The translations under genes were made by a program, and so were the position numbers. Below the pieces are notes generated by a model. The model was not told where the DNA came from and did not search any database. It saw only the letters and a program-made list of their open reading frames with translations. From Plotosus lineatus (Eukaryota; Chordata; Actinopteri; Siluriformes; Plotosidae): a stretch of DNA of 64,000 nt. The stretch is from positions 51,772,496-51,836,495 of the forward strand of contig CM045732.1 in assembly GCA_024760905.1 (NCBI GenBank). Direction: 5' to 3'. Positions 12,801 through 21,393 of this stretch are shown one piece after another (position 1 is the first letter of the stretch; each line of letters begins with the position of its first letter).

Positions 12801-13570
12801 CTCCCCCAAAAAAGTACAGAAATTTCACCTACTGTTTTTTTTTGCACTCTACTGCCCGGTCGATAAGAAAATCAGCCAAGTTAATGAAACCCTCAGCTTT
12901 TTCAGCCTATGGAAAACAATTGAAGAATAATCAATAAACAAATATACTTGAACTGTAATGTGTCAAGGAACTAAATGCCTTTTGAAATGTATTATTTATT
13001 GACTTTTAGTGCAGTTTAATACACTCACCATCTGGTTAGTATACCAATACAGTGAGGTTTTCTTCAGAACAAACCAGTACTTCTTCCACTTAATGCCCAG
13101 AAACCCTTTCCCTTCATTCTTTCTGAAGAGCCAACCCTGGTGGTCCACTGGGTCCAGGTCCTTCACAGAAACCCTCCTCCTGCTCATTGTGGCATTGTCT
13201 GGTTTAAACAAATTCCTTTTAACCAATGGTTTTGTTTATTAATATTGCATATCTGTAAGTGTTTTGGAAATTCCTTGCCTACCTCGAGTCTTTTTCTTTG
13301 ATTTGTGTCTGAGCGACACCTTAAAAAAACACATTGACAGCAAAAGATGTGCATTAACTTATACATTACATACCATCAGAAGATCCATAGTACCCATTTT
13401 TGTTTTATTTATTTTAGCATCTCTCAGTACTCAATGATACTAAACACATCTGTACTTTTTTTAGCACTGAGAAAACGATATTAGACAAAACACATGTGAA
13501 ATGGTAGAGTACTTACAGGATTGTATTCATCAACATCCATTCGAGGGGATAGCGAAATGGGGAAAGAGGC
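2050..13570 (-). CDS. IPCEF1: IPCEF1 gene, complete coding sequence from the MDVDEYNP start
   Basis: Interaction protein for cytohesin exchange factors: a PH-domain protein that binds cytohesin-type Arf GEFs and promotes Arf6 signalling at membranes. Exons: 13570-13517, 13319-13283, 13198-13029, 12906-12833, 11921-11850, 11745-11684, 11588-11458, 7004-6680, 2536-2346, 2247-2050. From ATG at 13540-13538 the sum is 1284 nt, 427 residues plus stop (human about 437). PH domain at residues about 42-133; a Ser/Pro-rich middle; a C-terminal block at about 300-400 with [34 protein letters not shown] and RTLNSTLK, the IPCEF1/CNK2 signature. It lies directly downstream of CNKSR3 on the same strand, as in mammals. 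Confidence 0.92.
2346..2536 (-). CDS. IPCEF1: IPCEF1 exon: conserved C-terminal module
   Basis: 191 nt, two bases then 63 codons. [20 protein letters not shown], then [40 protein letters not shown] and STLK. Human IPCEF1 has DEMEKLYKSLEQASLSPLGD and FVKRCKNPSINEKLHKIRTL. Acceptor TTTGTTTTCAG, donor AAG|GTGAAC. This block is shared only with CNK1/CNK2 C-termini and fixes the identity of the gene. Confidence 0.96.
2837..3027. repeat. Compound (TC)n/(CA)n microsatellite
   Basis: Alternating blocks of TC and CA over about 190 bp inside the 2590-4444 element. All open frames across it are Ser/Leu or His/Thr artefacts. Confidence 0.95.
3630..3775 (-). repeat. SINE-A tail fragment, RTE-like tail type
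   Basis: TTTCGGCTTTTTCCC, CAGGGGTCGCCACAG and ATGCCCTTCCTCACACAACC on the plus strand: the LINE-derived tail also seen at 19.7 and 44.4 kb. Head and most of the body are missing. Confidence 0.65.
4558..4880 (+). repeat. SINE-C copy
   Basis: tRNA-like head with box A GTGGCGTAGTGGTTAGG and box B GTTCAAATCC, then a body containing AATGGGTACCAGTAAAATA, GTAACCTGCGATGGACT and CCAGGAGGAGTCGAACTCC. A second copy lies at 42727. Confidence 0.75.
5893..6479. mobile_element. Tc1/mariner-type non-autonomous element
   Basis: Begins CAGAGTTGTGGAAGTGTATT and ends GGTGTATACTTTGCAAACCACTG, each bounded by TA. ACATCCCCACAGCATGATAC in the interior is a phrase I associate with fish Tc1-like repeats. Many stops; no transposase frame remains. 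It sits in the intron between IPCEF1 exons at 6680 and 2536. Confidence 0.65.
6680..7004 (-). CDS. IPCEF1: IPCEF1 exon: Ser-rich middle region
   Basis: 325 nt, 108 codons plus one base. Starts [20 protein letters not shown], contains [15 protein letters not shown] and ends GGNLITYDP. Acceptor ATTTCTAG, donor CCCCG|GTAAGC. The region is poorly conserved; the QRQSW.DL motif resembles a motif in the long linker of CNKSR2, which I take as weak support for common ancestry of the two genes. Phase agrees with both neighbours. Confidence 0.85.
7193..7237. repeat. (TC)n microsatellite
   Basis: About 21 TC units just upstream (in transcription) of the 6680-7004 exon. Confidence 0.95.
7332..7574 (-). 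repeat. SINE-A copy, diverged, L2-like tail type
   Basis: TTTTCTGAACCGGTTAATC, GAGGGCAGAGTACACCC and AAATCAGCAGTGGTTC identify the family; strongly diverged and lacking the head. Confidence 0.65.
7834..8172 (+). repeat. SINE-B copy with tRNA-like head and L2-like body
   Basis: Head GGTAGCGTAGTGGTTGGA...GGTTTGATTGCC, then the fish V-SINE/L2-like body with TTTCTGTGTGTTTC, GGTTTCCTCCCACATTCC and GACCCTGCGATGGCTTGG, and an internal (TG)n at 8018-8043. Confidence 0.75.
8452..8712 (-). repeat. SINE-D: tRNA-headed SINE with poly(A) tail
   Basis: Minus strand: GGGGATTTAGCTCAGTTGG (perfect box A), GGAGTTCGAATCTGG (box B), a body of about 150 nt, TGACAATAAAG and a poly(A) run seen as T(23) at 8451-8473. 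The acceptor stem does not close, so it is a SINE and not a tRNA gene. Confidence 0.7.
8872..9657 (+). mobile_element. Tigger-like element with transposase HTH remnant
   Basis: TIRs CAGTAAAACCTCCGCTGACG and GTGAGCAGAGGTATCACTG, TA on both sides, 786 bp. Within it 9134-9310 encodes [20 protein letters not shown] and [19 protein letters not shown], a CENP-B-type helix-turn-helix of pogo transposases. No catalytic domain. Confidence 0.8.
9738..10066 (-). repeat. SINE-A copy, near full length, L2-like tail type
   Basis: Tail TTCATTTTCTGTAACCGC, body GCCAGGCCATCACAGGGC and AGACATGGCCGGCC, head (minus) with CACTCTCC boundary, box B GGTTCGAGTCCC and a decayed box A. Confidence 0.8.
10284..10636 (-). 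repeat. SINE-A copy, full length, L2-like tail type
   Basis: Complete unit; on the minus strand GGGGCAGTGGTGGTCTAGTG then GGTTGGGGGTTCGAGTCCC (boxes A and B), ending in GGATTAAGCGGGTACAG. It lies about 215 bp from the previous copy in the same orientation. Confidence 0.85.
11458..11588 (-). CDS. IPCEF1: IPCEF1 exon: acidic and proline-rich linker
   Basis: 131 nt: [20 protein letters not shown] then [20 protein letters not shown] and ELT. Human has CYSESEQEDPEIAVETPPPP at the same place. The acceptor is a tandem TAGTAG: using the first or the second AG adds or omits one codon without changing frame. Donor ACT|GTAAGT. Confidence 0.88.
11684..11745 (-). CDS. IPCEF1: IPCEF1 exon: end of PH helix
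   Basis: 62 nt: [20 protein letters not shown] then T and one base. The WLNKLG motif carries the invariant PH-domain tryptophan. Acceptor CTGTATCTTTAG, donor ACTG|GTGAGT. Confidence 0.92.
11850..11921 (-). CDS. IPCEF1: IPCEF1 exon: PH domain, last strands and helix
   Basis: 72 nt. The first base completes His, then [20 protein letters not shown] and EMN, with two bases left over. Human: AFKISHPQIKTFYFAAENVQEMN. FYFAAE..EEMN is the last strand and the start of the C-terminal PH helix. Acceptor TTATTCCAG, donor AACAT|GTAAGA. Confidence 0.93.
12150..12441 (+). repeat. SINE-A copy, head truncated, L2-like tail type
   Basis: Starts at box B (GGGTTCGAGTCCC) and runs to AATTAGGATTAAGCGG and GAAAATGAACTGAA. 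Box A is missing. It is followed by a C/CA run and an RTE-like fragment in the intron between the IPCEF1 exons at 12833 and 11921. Confidence 0.8.
12468..12735 (-). mobile_element. RTE-like LINE 3' fragment
   Basis: Minus strand encodes [40 protein letters not shown] and [14 protein letters not shown], the extreme C-terminus of a reverse transcriptase family common in fish, ending at the GGCGACCCCTGAAGGGAAAA tail. 5'-truncated, as is usual. Confidence 0.8.
12763..12798. repeat. (AC)n microsatellite
   Basis: About 18 units; reads (GT)n on the transcribed strand, about 35 nt beyond the donor of the PH-domain exon at 12833. Confidence 0.95.
12833..12906 (-). CDS. IPCEF1: IPCEF1 exon: PH domain, middle
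   Basis: 74 nt beginning in phase 0: [20 protein letters not shown] then CKKK and two bases of His. Human has AEKADGFVNLPDFTVERASE. Acceptor TTTTCCATAG, donor CA|GTAGGT. The three Lys codons form a run of nine A at 12843-12835, and a (TG)n tract on the transcribed strand lies about 35 nt beyond the donor. Confidence 0.9.
13029..13198 (-). CDS. IPCEF1: IPCEF1 exon: first half of the PH domain
   Basis: 170 nt, two bases then 56 codons. [20 protein letters not shown] is followed by [20 protein letters not shown] and [16 protein letters not shown]. The GWL...KK.G....KWKK.WFVL....LYWY pattern is the PH-domain beta1-beta4 region; the basic beta1-beta2 loop is the usual phosphoinositide contact. 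Acceptor TTTAAACCAG, donor ATG|GTGAGT. SLYWY.NQM matches human IPCEF1. Confidence 0.95.
13283..13319 (-). CDS. IPCEF1: IPCEF1 exon (37 nt), basic linker before the PH domain
   Basis: Encodes [12 protein letters not shown] and the first base of the next codon; human IPCEF1 has VPLRQKPRRKTQ here. Acceptor TTTTTTAAG, donor CGAG|GTAGGC. The Lys/Arg run may help membrane contact next to the PH domain (inference). Confidence 0.85.
13517..13570 (-). CDS. IPCEF1: IPCEF1 exon with probable start codon
   Basis: 54 nt, acceptor TTGTTTCAG, donor CCT|GTAAGT, phase 0 on both sides and open throughout: [10 protein letters not shown] then MDVDEYNP. Human IPCEF1 has MAIDGSAL at the position of MDVDEYNP, so ATG at 13540-13538 is taken as the start of the short form. 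The open frame upstream of that ATG means the exon can also be internal in a longer protein. Confidence 0.8.
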
Positions 13571-13579
13571 CTGAAACAA

Positions 13580-14840
13580 CCACAATTAACAAGTTAACTA
13601 AAGGCAATCACTAAATCATCGAAATTGCTATTCTAGAAGAAGAACTGAAGAATCAGAATATGAAACTTTACAAAAACCTCAAACATGCCTCTCTCAGCAA
13701 AGTGGTAGGAAGTGACATCACATGCAGAGAATGACTACACTGAAAAAACCAACCACATGAAGACTACACTAAACAGAAGCAAATAGTCGAGCGCTTAATT
13801 TTTTAATGCTTTGCTTGGTGCAGTTTGTTGCTCTAATACCACCTGGAGCGTCAAAGTACTTCTAATCCTATAAGCAAGTTATATTTGAAAATCCATACAG
13901 CTTTACAGAAATCGTGCTGAATAAATTTACTTCCTGAACATCCATATTTACCACAGTTTCCCCCAAACTAATTGTTCAGACCTTTGTAGCTGTTTTTCTC
14001 AAACTGTTCTCAGTGTGGTTGAATGAGGAACACTGAATTCATGGTTAAGGTAAGGTAGTAGAATCCAATCCGAAACAACTTTGGGTTCCTGAGGCATAGA
14101 TTGAGAAATGTTAAATAAATAAAATGTTTGTCTGAATATTTTCTATTAAACGACACTTGCCAGGTTTATTTGTTAATACTAGTGGAAAAAGCAAACTAAA
14201 GGAAGGGATGTGTTACTCAATTTCCTCAACTTGTTCAGTTCCCCCTTTCTGCTGTGACATATAGTTCAGTTTAAGGGTAACACGGCATACCTGACACAAA
14301 TTAAATCACTTTCATAAATTAAAAGTTTTTGCTGAAGTAAAACTCAGATGTTTTAATGTTGTAGTTCGAAGATATTTAATTCCCGAAATAATTTTGCGAT
14401 AATTTATTCATAGAAACCATTAAACAAACAAAGAAAGAAGCAAATTTGTAACCATCTCATATTAGTTGATCTAATTAAGCACAATTATTGATTCACAAGC
14501 CCTCCGTGTTTTCTTAAATAAAATCAAATGAATTGAGGTCAGATAAAAACTTACACGTACAATTATATTGTTGCCAGTATTTTTTTCTTGAAGTAACACT
14601 GAGTTTTTAATTATTAGGTGGTATTTTGACATGATAACTCAGGACTAGCTAGAAAAGAAATATTCAGTTTATATTGCAGAGAATGAGACATTTAATTTGT
14701 TGTATGAAAGAAAAAAGTATTTGTGAACCTGAAACACGCTGCAGTGAATCCATGGATTACGCATACTGTACTGTACTGTACATTAAAACGGACATAAAGT
14801 CCTACTAGTGTTGTATACATTATAATATTAGTGTAGACTT
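13580..14840. other. Intron or 5' flank, nothing recognised
   Basis: AT-rich sequence between the IPCEF1 ATG exon and the exon-like segment at 14843. No repeat family or coding match seen. Confidence 0.4.
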
Positions 14841-14842
14841 AC

Positions 14843-15082
14843 TTGTTCTGAATAAAGGTGAGAAACCTTCAGTTTTGTCTTGTTTAAACATTCTTTCCTT
14901 TATCAGCCTGAACTGGCAGAAACTCAATCTCCAACAAACATGTAAAATATCCAGATTGCTCTTCCGGGATTAATTTTGCGTTCAATTGCTTCATGAAAAC
15001 AAACACTCGCCACTCTACTTCACCACACACACTCTCATCAAACAGTCCATTGAAACCGACGTGTATCATTTAAAGTCGGGGC
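14843..15082 (-). other. Exon-like segment, possible IPCEF1 5' exon
   Basis: A pyrimidine tract ending CCTTCATTTCAG precedes 240 nt that end in the donor CAGAACAA|GTAAGT. It holds a 61-codon ORF (starting MIHVGFNGLFDES, 15069-14884) that stops before the donor, so it would be a 5' UTR exon with an upstream ORF, or part of another transcript. It lies 1.3 kb upstream of the exon with the IPCEF1 ATG. No homologue recognised. Confidence 0.3.
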
Positions 15083-15270
15083 CTGAAATGAAGGGAAAAA
15101 GACTGAGCTTCGATTTCCTTCGTCATGCGACAGCTCCAGGTGTGTGAGTGACATTCAAACCCCAGCGCTGGTGGCAGAAAGAGGAAGTGTAAAAGTGAAG
15201 TTCAAATTCAGCGTGTGGCTTTGAGAAAGCACCATGTTACATACATGTGGTCAACAACAATAACAACAAC

Positions 15271-15325
15271 AACAACACACACACACACACTCAAATACTC
15301 TCACACTCACACACACTTTGTCTCA

Positions 15326-15376
<51 letters not shown>

Positions 15377-15435
15377 ACACTCAAATACTCTCTCACTCTC
15401 ACACTACACACTCTCTCATACACACACTCTTTCTT

Positions 15436-15477
<42 letters not shown>

Positions 15478-15587
15478 TTTGTCTCAGTCTCACACACAGA
15501 CACATACACACACAAATACTCTCTCACTCTCACACTCACACACACTCTCACACCACACACACTCTCTCACACACACACACTCACACA

Positions 15588-15626
<39 letters not shown>

Positions 15627-15982
15627 TCTCTCTCTCTCTCTCTCTCATTCGCACACACACACTCTCTCACTCACTACACATATACACAGTCTCACTCTCA
15701 CACACACACACTCTCACACACTCTCTCTCTCACACAGACTCACTCACTCTCACACACTCTCTCTCACACACACATATACACAGTCTCTCACACACACACT
15801 CTCTCTCTCTCTCTCTCACTCACTCTTTCTCTCTCACTCACACACATAAACACAGTCTCTCTCACTCATACACTCTCTCACACACACACTCACTCACTCT
15901 CTCACACACACACACCCATACACACACTCTCTCTCACTCACTCTCACACTCAGACACACACTCACTCACTCACTCTCTCTCG

Positions 15983-16059
<77 letters not shown>

Positions 16060-16112
16060 TTTCTTTCTCTCTCTCTCGCTCTCTCTCTCTCTCTCACACT
16101 CACATACACTCA

Positions 16113-16185
<73 letters not shown>

Positions 16186-16191
16186 AAACAC
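15271..16191. repeat. 920-bp compound (CA)n/(CT)n tract
   Basis: Almost uninterrupted alternation of CA and CT/CTCA blocks over 920 bp, all pyrimidine-rich on the plus strand, with homogeneous (CA)n at 15991-16056 and 16118-16181. Frames of up to 356 codons across it are pure Ser/Leu/His/Thr artefacts. Confidence 0.97.
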
Positions 16192-16419
16192 TACGCCAGA
16201 GGATTTACTCGTTTTACTGTTCGTCCCTTCCAAAACATTTCTGAATGTGGCGCTTATCAGGGCCCGGACTCTCAGTGAAGTTTAAACTTAATGTTATTTT
16301 GTTTGTTGACTGTTCTTTTCGTAGGGACGGTGGCCTGAAGGGGGACAAAAATATTTTGTACACTTGTAATAAACTTACTGAGCATTGCATGCGCGATGGG
16401 ATGCGCTATGACTGCGACT

Positions 16420-16445
16420 TAATAATAATAATAATAATAATAATA
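16420..16445. repeat. (AAT)n microsatellite
   Basis: TTAATAATAATAATAATAAT, eight units. Confidence 0.9.
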
Positions 16446-16449
16446 TACA

Positions 16450-17250
16450 CTCTATTAATCAAGAAAGGGAAATTATTGCTTCTGCTTTTAACCCTAAAGC
16501 CTTATGATTAAAAGTCTTGAACAAAACTGTACTTCACTGAATAACCACTCGGTGTCGCTGTAATCCCGCATTTAAAGACCTACCATTTGCTCATTGTGGG
16601 GAATCACAGGTAAAAATGATCATCTCCATCTAAAATCTGGTCCTTAAATCCTAAACCTCTATAAGGTCCACAATTACAAATAAATATTGCAATTCAAACA
16701 GTTAATGAATTCTAATCTCATGTTGACTCAAATAATTGCATAGTAATTTGAATTTTCCACTTCAGTATTAAGAACTATAATACCACCAAGAAGATATTGC
16801 CCCCTCATTGCCCCCATTATCAGTTCAGTCCAAGTGAAGTTTCTCACGATGTTCTTCACATATCTTTATGGGTCTTTCCTCCCGTCTCCAAACCATCAAC
16901 CAAGAATTAACAGTCTATTTGAGATTTGAATGAAATGCCAGATAGACCTTGTTAATTCTCGGTTGATGAAATACAGAGCCAGTATGTTGGCTATACTACA
17001 TGAGCTTTTGAAAATGAGTGTGGATGTTATCTTGTAATGGACTCGCATCTCATACATTTCTGTCATACACTTAGTGTTCCTGGGTAGGTTTCAGATCCAG
17101 TGCAACCCTCAATAGGATGAACAAGTTCCTGATAAGGTGACAAACACTATACAGTGGACGTATTCTAAGGTAGCGTTGTTGCAGGCCATGTCTAATAATT
17201 ATGGGTCTTCTGAGATGAAGAGTCACTAGTGCACAGTTTTCGCCCGCCCC
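16450..17250. other. Intron, nothing recognised
   Basis: Unique-looking sequence between the microsatellites at 16445 and 17250. No exon with matched splice sites seen on the minus strand. Confidence 0.35.
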
Positions 17251-17253
17251 CCC

Positions 17254-17286
<33 letters not shown>
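17250..17286. repeat. C-run followed by (AC)n
   Basis: CCCGCCCCCCCCC then about 14 AC units. Confidence 0.9.
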
Positions 17287-17287
<1 letters not shown>

Positions 17288-17888
17288 AAAACCACTGACT
17301 TATCACGTCCCTCTTAGCCACATTCTTCAGTATCATGATGAGAAACGAGATCATGTGAAATAATTATGTCTGTAAAGAAAGTAATCAAATGACATAATCT
17401 CCATGTGTCTGTTCACCTTTGGCATCTGTTCTTAAATATAAATTCATGAACTTCTTCAGTTTCAGATACCTATCCACAGTTTGTTTTTATGTGTTTTAAT
17501 ACGCTTCCTCGTACAGCTTTGATGAAGCTCCAAGGCTAATTGGTCAGACCATTGCAGACACAAGTCCTATTAGGGTAATTATCACAGTACTTTTTTCTTT
17601 TTGCTTCAGGGATATGAAAAAAATCTACCCTTTGTCTCTCCTCGGTGTGTTTCTAAGGCTGAATTACAGCTATCAGTTCCTACTGTTGCTATGTTTATCG
17701 TGTACCCCTGGATGAGCCACTATTTATTATAATCAATATGTTGCATGGCTTTATGAACAGTAGTGAATTCATTCATTCATTCATTTTATGAAATCCTTTA
17801 TCCTTAGTAGGGTGAAAGGGAGGCTGGCCCCCATCTCAACTGACTCTGAGCAAGGGCAGAGTGCACCCTGGATAGCTCACCAGGACAT

Positions 17889-18449
17889 TCAGTTCATTTT
17901 GTGTAACCACTTAATCCTAATTAGGATTGCAGGGAGGCTGGCGCCCATCCCAGCCGACTCTGGACGAGGGCAGAGTACACCCTAGACCAGGGGTGCTCAA
18001 TCCTGCTCCTGGAGATCTACCTTCCAGATGACTTTATCTCCAACCCTAATGTGGCCCATGTGACATGTAAGATCCAGTCAGGTCTTGATGAGATGATTGG
18101 ATGGTTAGGTGGGCGTGATTAGGGTTGGAGTGAATGTCTTCTGGGAGGTAGATCTCCAGGAGCAGGATTGAGCACCCCTGCCCTAGACAGTTCGCCAGGC
18201 CATTGCAGGGTGGAAACACGCTGACGGCTTTGCAGCTACTCTTGTCGAAAGTCAGTAATGGTTGTTTTACATGAACCTCACACCATAGACAGTGAGAGAC
18301 ATGGCTGGCCTTTAATATCCCAGTTAGTTGTACTGGGTGGGGGACAGGGGGACGGACAGTGCCAACCTGTGGTGAGTGGGGCTTGAACACCACCCCCCCC
18401 CCCCACCCCCCAACCTAAGCTGATCCAGCACCTTCACCACTGCCCTTAC
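17889..18449 (-). repeat. Inner SINE-A copy, itself split by a MITE
   Basis: From TTCATTTTGTGTAACCAC to the head end CACCACTGCCC; interrupted at CCCTAGAC by the hAT-type MITE at 17988-18180. The 13-bp duplicated target on both sides marks it as a discrete insertion. Confidence 0.85.
17988..18180. mobile_element. hAT-type MITE (193 bp)
   Basis: Terminal inverted repeats of about 33 bp starting CAGGGGTGCTCAATCCTGCT and ending with its reverse complement; 8-bp duplication CCCTAGAC at 17980-17987 and 18181-18188. An 8-bp duplication and CAGGGGTG ends are typical of hAT elements. Confidence 0.9.
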
Positions 18450-18720
18450 CTCACCAGGACATCCCAGAGTAAAAAACGCTGATGGAAATGCAGTGGCCCA
18501 TTTTTTAAAAAAAAAATTTTTTTACAAATGACATCAATGATTCTTTTACATACCTCTCACCATAGACAGTGAGAGACATGATTGACCCTTGATAATTGTA
18601 AAAGTTATGCACTGGGGGGGACAGCAGTGACAACTTGGTGATAATAGGGCTTCAACTCTGACATTAGGATCAGTAAACCAGCACCTACCACCAGGCCACC
18701 ACTACCCCGCTAGTATCCAG

Positions 18721-19001
18721 CACTTCTTCTTCTTCTTTTTTTCTTTTCGGCTTTTCCCTTCAGGGGTCGCCACAGCAAATCATCTGCCTCCATCTCACCC
18801 TGTCCTCGGCATCTTCTTCTTTTACACCAACAACCTTCATGTCCTTCTTCACCACATCCATGAATCTTCTCTTTGGTCTTCCTCTAGGCCTTCTGCCTGG
18901 TAGTTCCAACCTCAGCATCCTACTACCAATATACTCACTATCCTTCCTCTGTACATGTCCAAACCATCTCAATCTAGCCTCTCTGACTTTGTCTCCAAAA
19001 C
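18721..19001 (-). mobile_element. RTE-like LINE 3' fragment
   Basis: Same C-terminal segment as at 12468, better preserved: [40 protein letters not shown] and [13 protein letters not shown] on the minus strand. Confidence 0.85.
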
Positions 19002-19453
19002 CATTTCTGACAAAACTTGACAAAAAATAAAACAAAAAAACAATTCTCTTAATGTACACAAGTACATACATAAGGATAGATCAGTGAAAATGTTCATCTC
19101 GCAAAGGACAACAGTCCCGTTCTGTCGAAAAATGATCAGATGTCTAACATGTTACCTAAGTGTGGAAGGAAAGCTTTACAATGACATGGGATATAAATTT
19201 GCCTTCATTCAAGTTGCTTTTACACAGCAACATGCACCGGAACAACTTTCTCCCGGAAGCAAGATGCCACAGTTCAACCGGCCGTTTAAAAATAATTTGT
19301 TCTGGAACAATTTCACAGAAGTGGATGCAACTAGCAGCATTTTTCAAGGTGATGTAGGTTGTTATAGGAACTCTTGATCGAGACGCAACTAGCAGTTTAA
19401 ACATAATCAGTGGCAGGTTGAAGAATTTACACCCTGATGCAGTCACATCCATT

Positions 19454-19770
19454 GGGCAGTGGTGGCCTGGTAGTAAAGGGCGCTGGATCGCTCATCGTAA
19501 GGTTGGGGGTTTGAGTCTCCACAAGGTTGTCACTGTCCCCCCCCCCCAGTGCAGCTAACTGGGTTATCAAAGGCGGGCCATGTCTCTCACTGTCTATGGT
19601 GGTAGGCTGTAAAAGAACCATTGCTGGCTAGCCGTTAGCGTGTTTCAACCCCTTGCTAAAGGGTTGTGTCAGGAAGGGTATCTGACGAAAAAACCTATGC
19701 CAAATCAAACATGCAAATCATTCACTGTGGCGAGCCCTGAAAAAGGGAAAAACTGAAAGGAAAGCTCTCA
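19454..19770 (+). repeat. SINE-A copy with RTE-like tail
   Basis: Head GGGCAGTGGTGGCCTGGTAG and GGTTGGGGGTTTGAGTC; body CTAACTGGGTTATCAAAGGC; then, instead of the L2-like tail, GGGTTGTGTCAGGAAGGGTA and CATTCACTGTGGCGAGCCC. The tail matches the end of the RTE-like LINE (GGCGACCCCTGAAGGG). Confidence 0.75.
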
Positions 19771-19957
19771 TGCCGTCGCATCCATCCGGGTTTTTGTTTC
19801 ACGGGCTTGCACCAAATAGGCAGTTCTTCTTCGGTAGTCTGCATGATTGCCATCAGTACGAAGAAACATGACTCCCGCCATTCACTGCCATACATACGTA
19901 TGACTTTCTGAAATGGCACCTTACATTTATTTTATTATTTGTGATTCTTTCTTCCCT

Positions 19958-20048
19958 GGTGAGCTGTCCAGGGTGTACTCTGCCCTCGGCGAAAGTCGGC
20001 TGATATGGGTGCCAGCCTGCCCGTGACCATAATTACAATGAAGTGGTT
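19958..20048 (+). repeat. SINE-A tail fragment
   Basis: GGTGAGCTGTCCAGGGTGTA and CTGCCCTCGGCGAAAGTCGG, L2-like tail type. Confidence 0.6.
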
Positions 20049-20911
20049 CAGGAAGCAAAGGAATGATTCTTTGTTGCCACCTTTTCCTTACTAGAGCCTT
20101 GTAATTACTAAAAAAAAAAATGTGAAAGCATGTATAATGTCCTTTCCTGACATTTTGCTGTTCATCACTGTTTTGTACATTGGTGCTTGCGTATTGTCCC
20201 TCTGGGTTCTGGCAGGCCACTGATTTGAGAGTGAGAGTGTAAACGCAGAGGAAAGCCAGCACAGCTTGCTCCGAGGTTCAACTTGTTCCCATTGCTCGTA
20301 TAAAAGCAGATACAAACTCGGACACAGTACTGTATTCATGGTTGGACAGCAACAGCGTGTGTGTAAATGGGGAGAGGGAACCGTGGGAAAGAAACTGAGA
20401 GGGTCTGAAGTGGTAAATGTTTATGTCACACACAGGGAATTCGAGATGAACACCTGCCATGCTCACAAACATTTCCCCTCTCACTTTAAAAGAAATCTTC
20501 TCATTCTGGGACTGTAAGAAATCCATAGTATTTACTTTAAGCTGTAAAATGTAAGGTGCTGACAGTGAAAATGGAGAAAGTTTAAATTCATGTACATTTT
20601 AAATAGTTTTTATGTTCAAAGTACACAAAGTTGAACTAGATATATGAGGACGGATGGAAAGGTGTGTGTAAAATATCTCTGGAGTGGGAATACACCACAA
20701 ACATCTGTATGTCTCAGGTGTCTGCCACTGCCTCATTGTTAATGCTTTACAGTTCTGGATCACACACATTGTTTTTCATATTCCTTCCACATGTACTGCA
20801 GTTTACTGTACTGGGTGAACACAATTCATGTATCCAAAACACGCACAAAAAAAAAGTAAAATGCAGCAGATCCGTCAATAAACATAGAGAGGAAAACAGA
20901 GAGGATCTTAC

Positions 20912-20954
20912 CGCTTGAGAGAATGACCAGGCTTGCATTGCTGCAGTGCTGTAC
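20912..20954 (-). CDS. IPCEF1: Upstream IPCEF1 / read-through exon (43 nt)
   Basis: A long pyrimidine tract ending TTTTTATTTAG, then 43 nt, then donor GCG|GTAAGA. Joined to the 23848-23885 exon it reads R-YSTAAMQAWSFSQA and ends in phase 0, exactly where the exon at 13570 begins open in phase 0. It holds an in-frame ATG (MQAWSFSQA) that could also serve as a start. No homologue is recalled; support is splice quality and frame continuity. Confidence 0.65.
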
Positions 20955-21036
20955 CTAAATAAAAACAGGAAAATAAACAATGACAATGTGGGGGTTTTTT
21001 CCCCCCCAAAAAATCAAATTAATTCAAAACACTTTT

Positions 21037-21300
21037 ATAGGTAAAAGGTCCTGGGTTTGATTCCCGAGCTCGAGATGTTTCTGTTGTCCCCATGCTTGCG
21101 TGGGTTTCCTCCAGCTACTCTGGTTAACTTCCACACTCCAAAAAACATACACAGTAGTTTGACTGGTGTTTCCAAATTGCCCCAGGTGACAGTGTGAATG
21201 ATTGTATGCGTGTTGGCCCTGCAATGGATTGGTGAGTTGTTCAGGGTGTACCCCACCCTCACCCAGGGATGTCTGAGATGGGCACCAGCCTCCCTGTGTA
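21037..21300 (+). repeat. SINE-B copy, head partial
   Basis: GGTCCTGGGTTTGATTCCC (box B), TGCGTGGGTTTCCTCCAGC, GTTGGCCCTGCAATGGATTG and GGCACCAGCCTCCCTGTG. Confidence 0.7.
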
Positions 21301-21393
21301 TTTAATTTGAATTACGCAGCTTAGCAAATGAACAATGAAGATGATGATAATTTTATAAGTTCCGCTGAGTCTTTAACTAAATAACAGTGTATG

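Larger units (their letters stand above)
17772..18706 (-). repeat. Outer SINE-A copy, split by another SINE
   Basis: The tail half (17772-17888) and head half (18450-18706) belong to one diverged SINE-A. The split lies in CTCACCAGGACAT, which occurs exactly at 17876-17888 and 18450-18462 as the target duplication of the inner SINE. Confidence 0.85.

Noticed and set aside
15215..16285. 356-codon and overlapping long open frames
   Set aside because: They are translations of the CA/CT tract (His/Thr/Ser/Leu only), not a protein.
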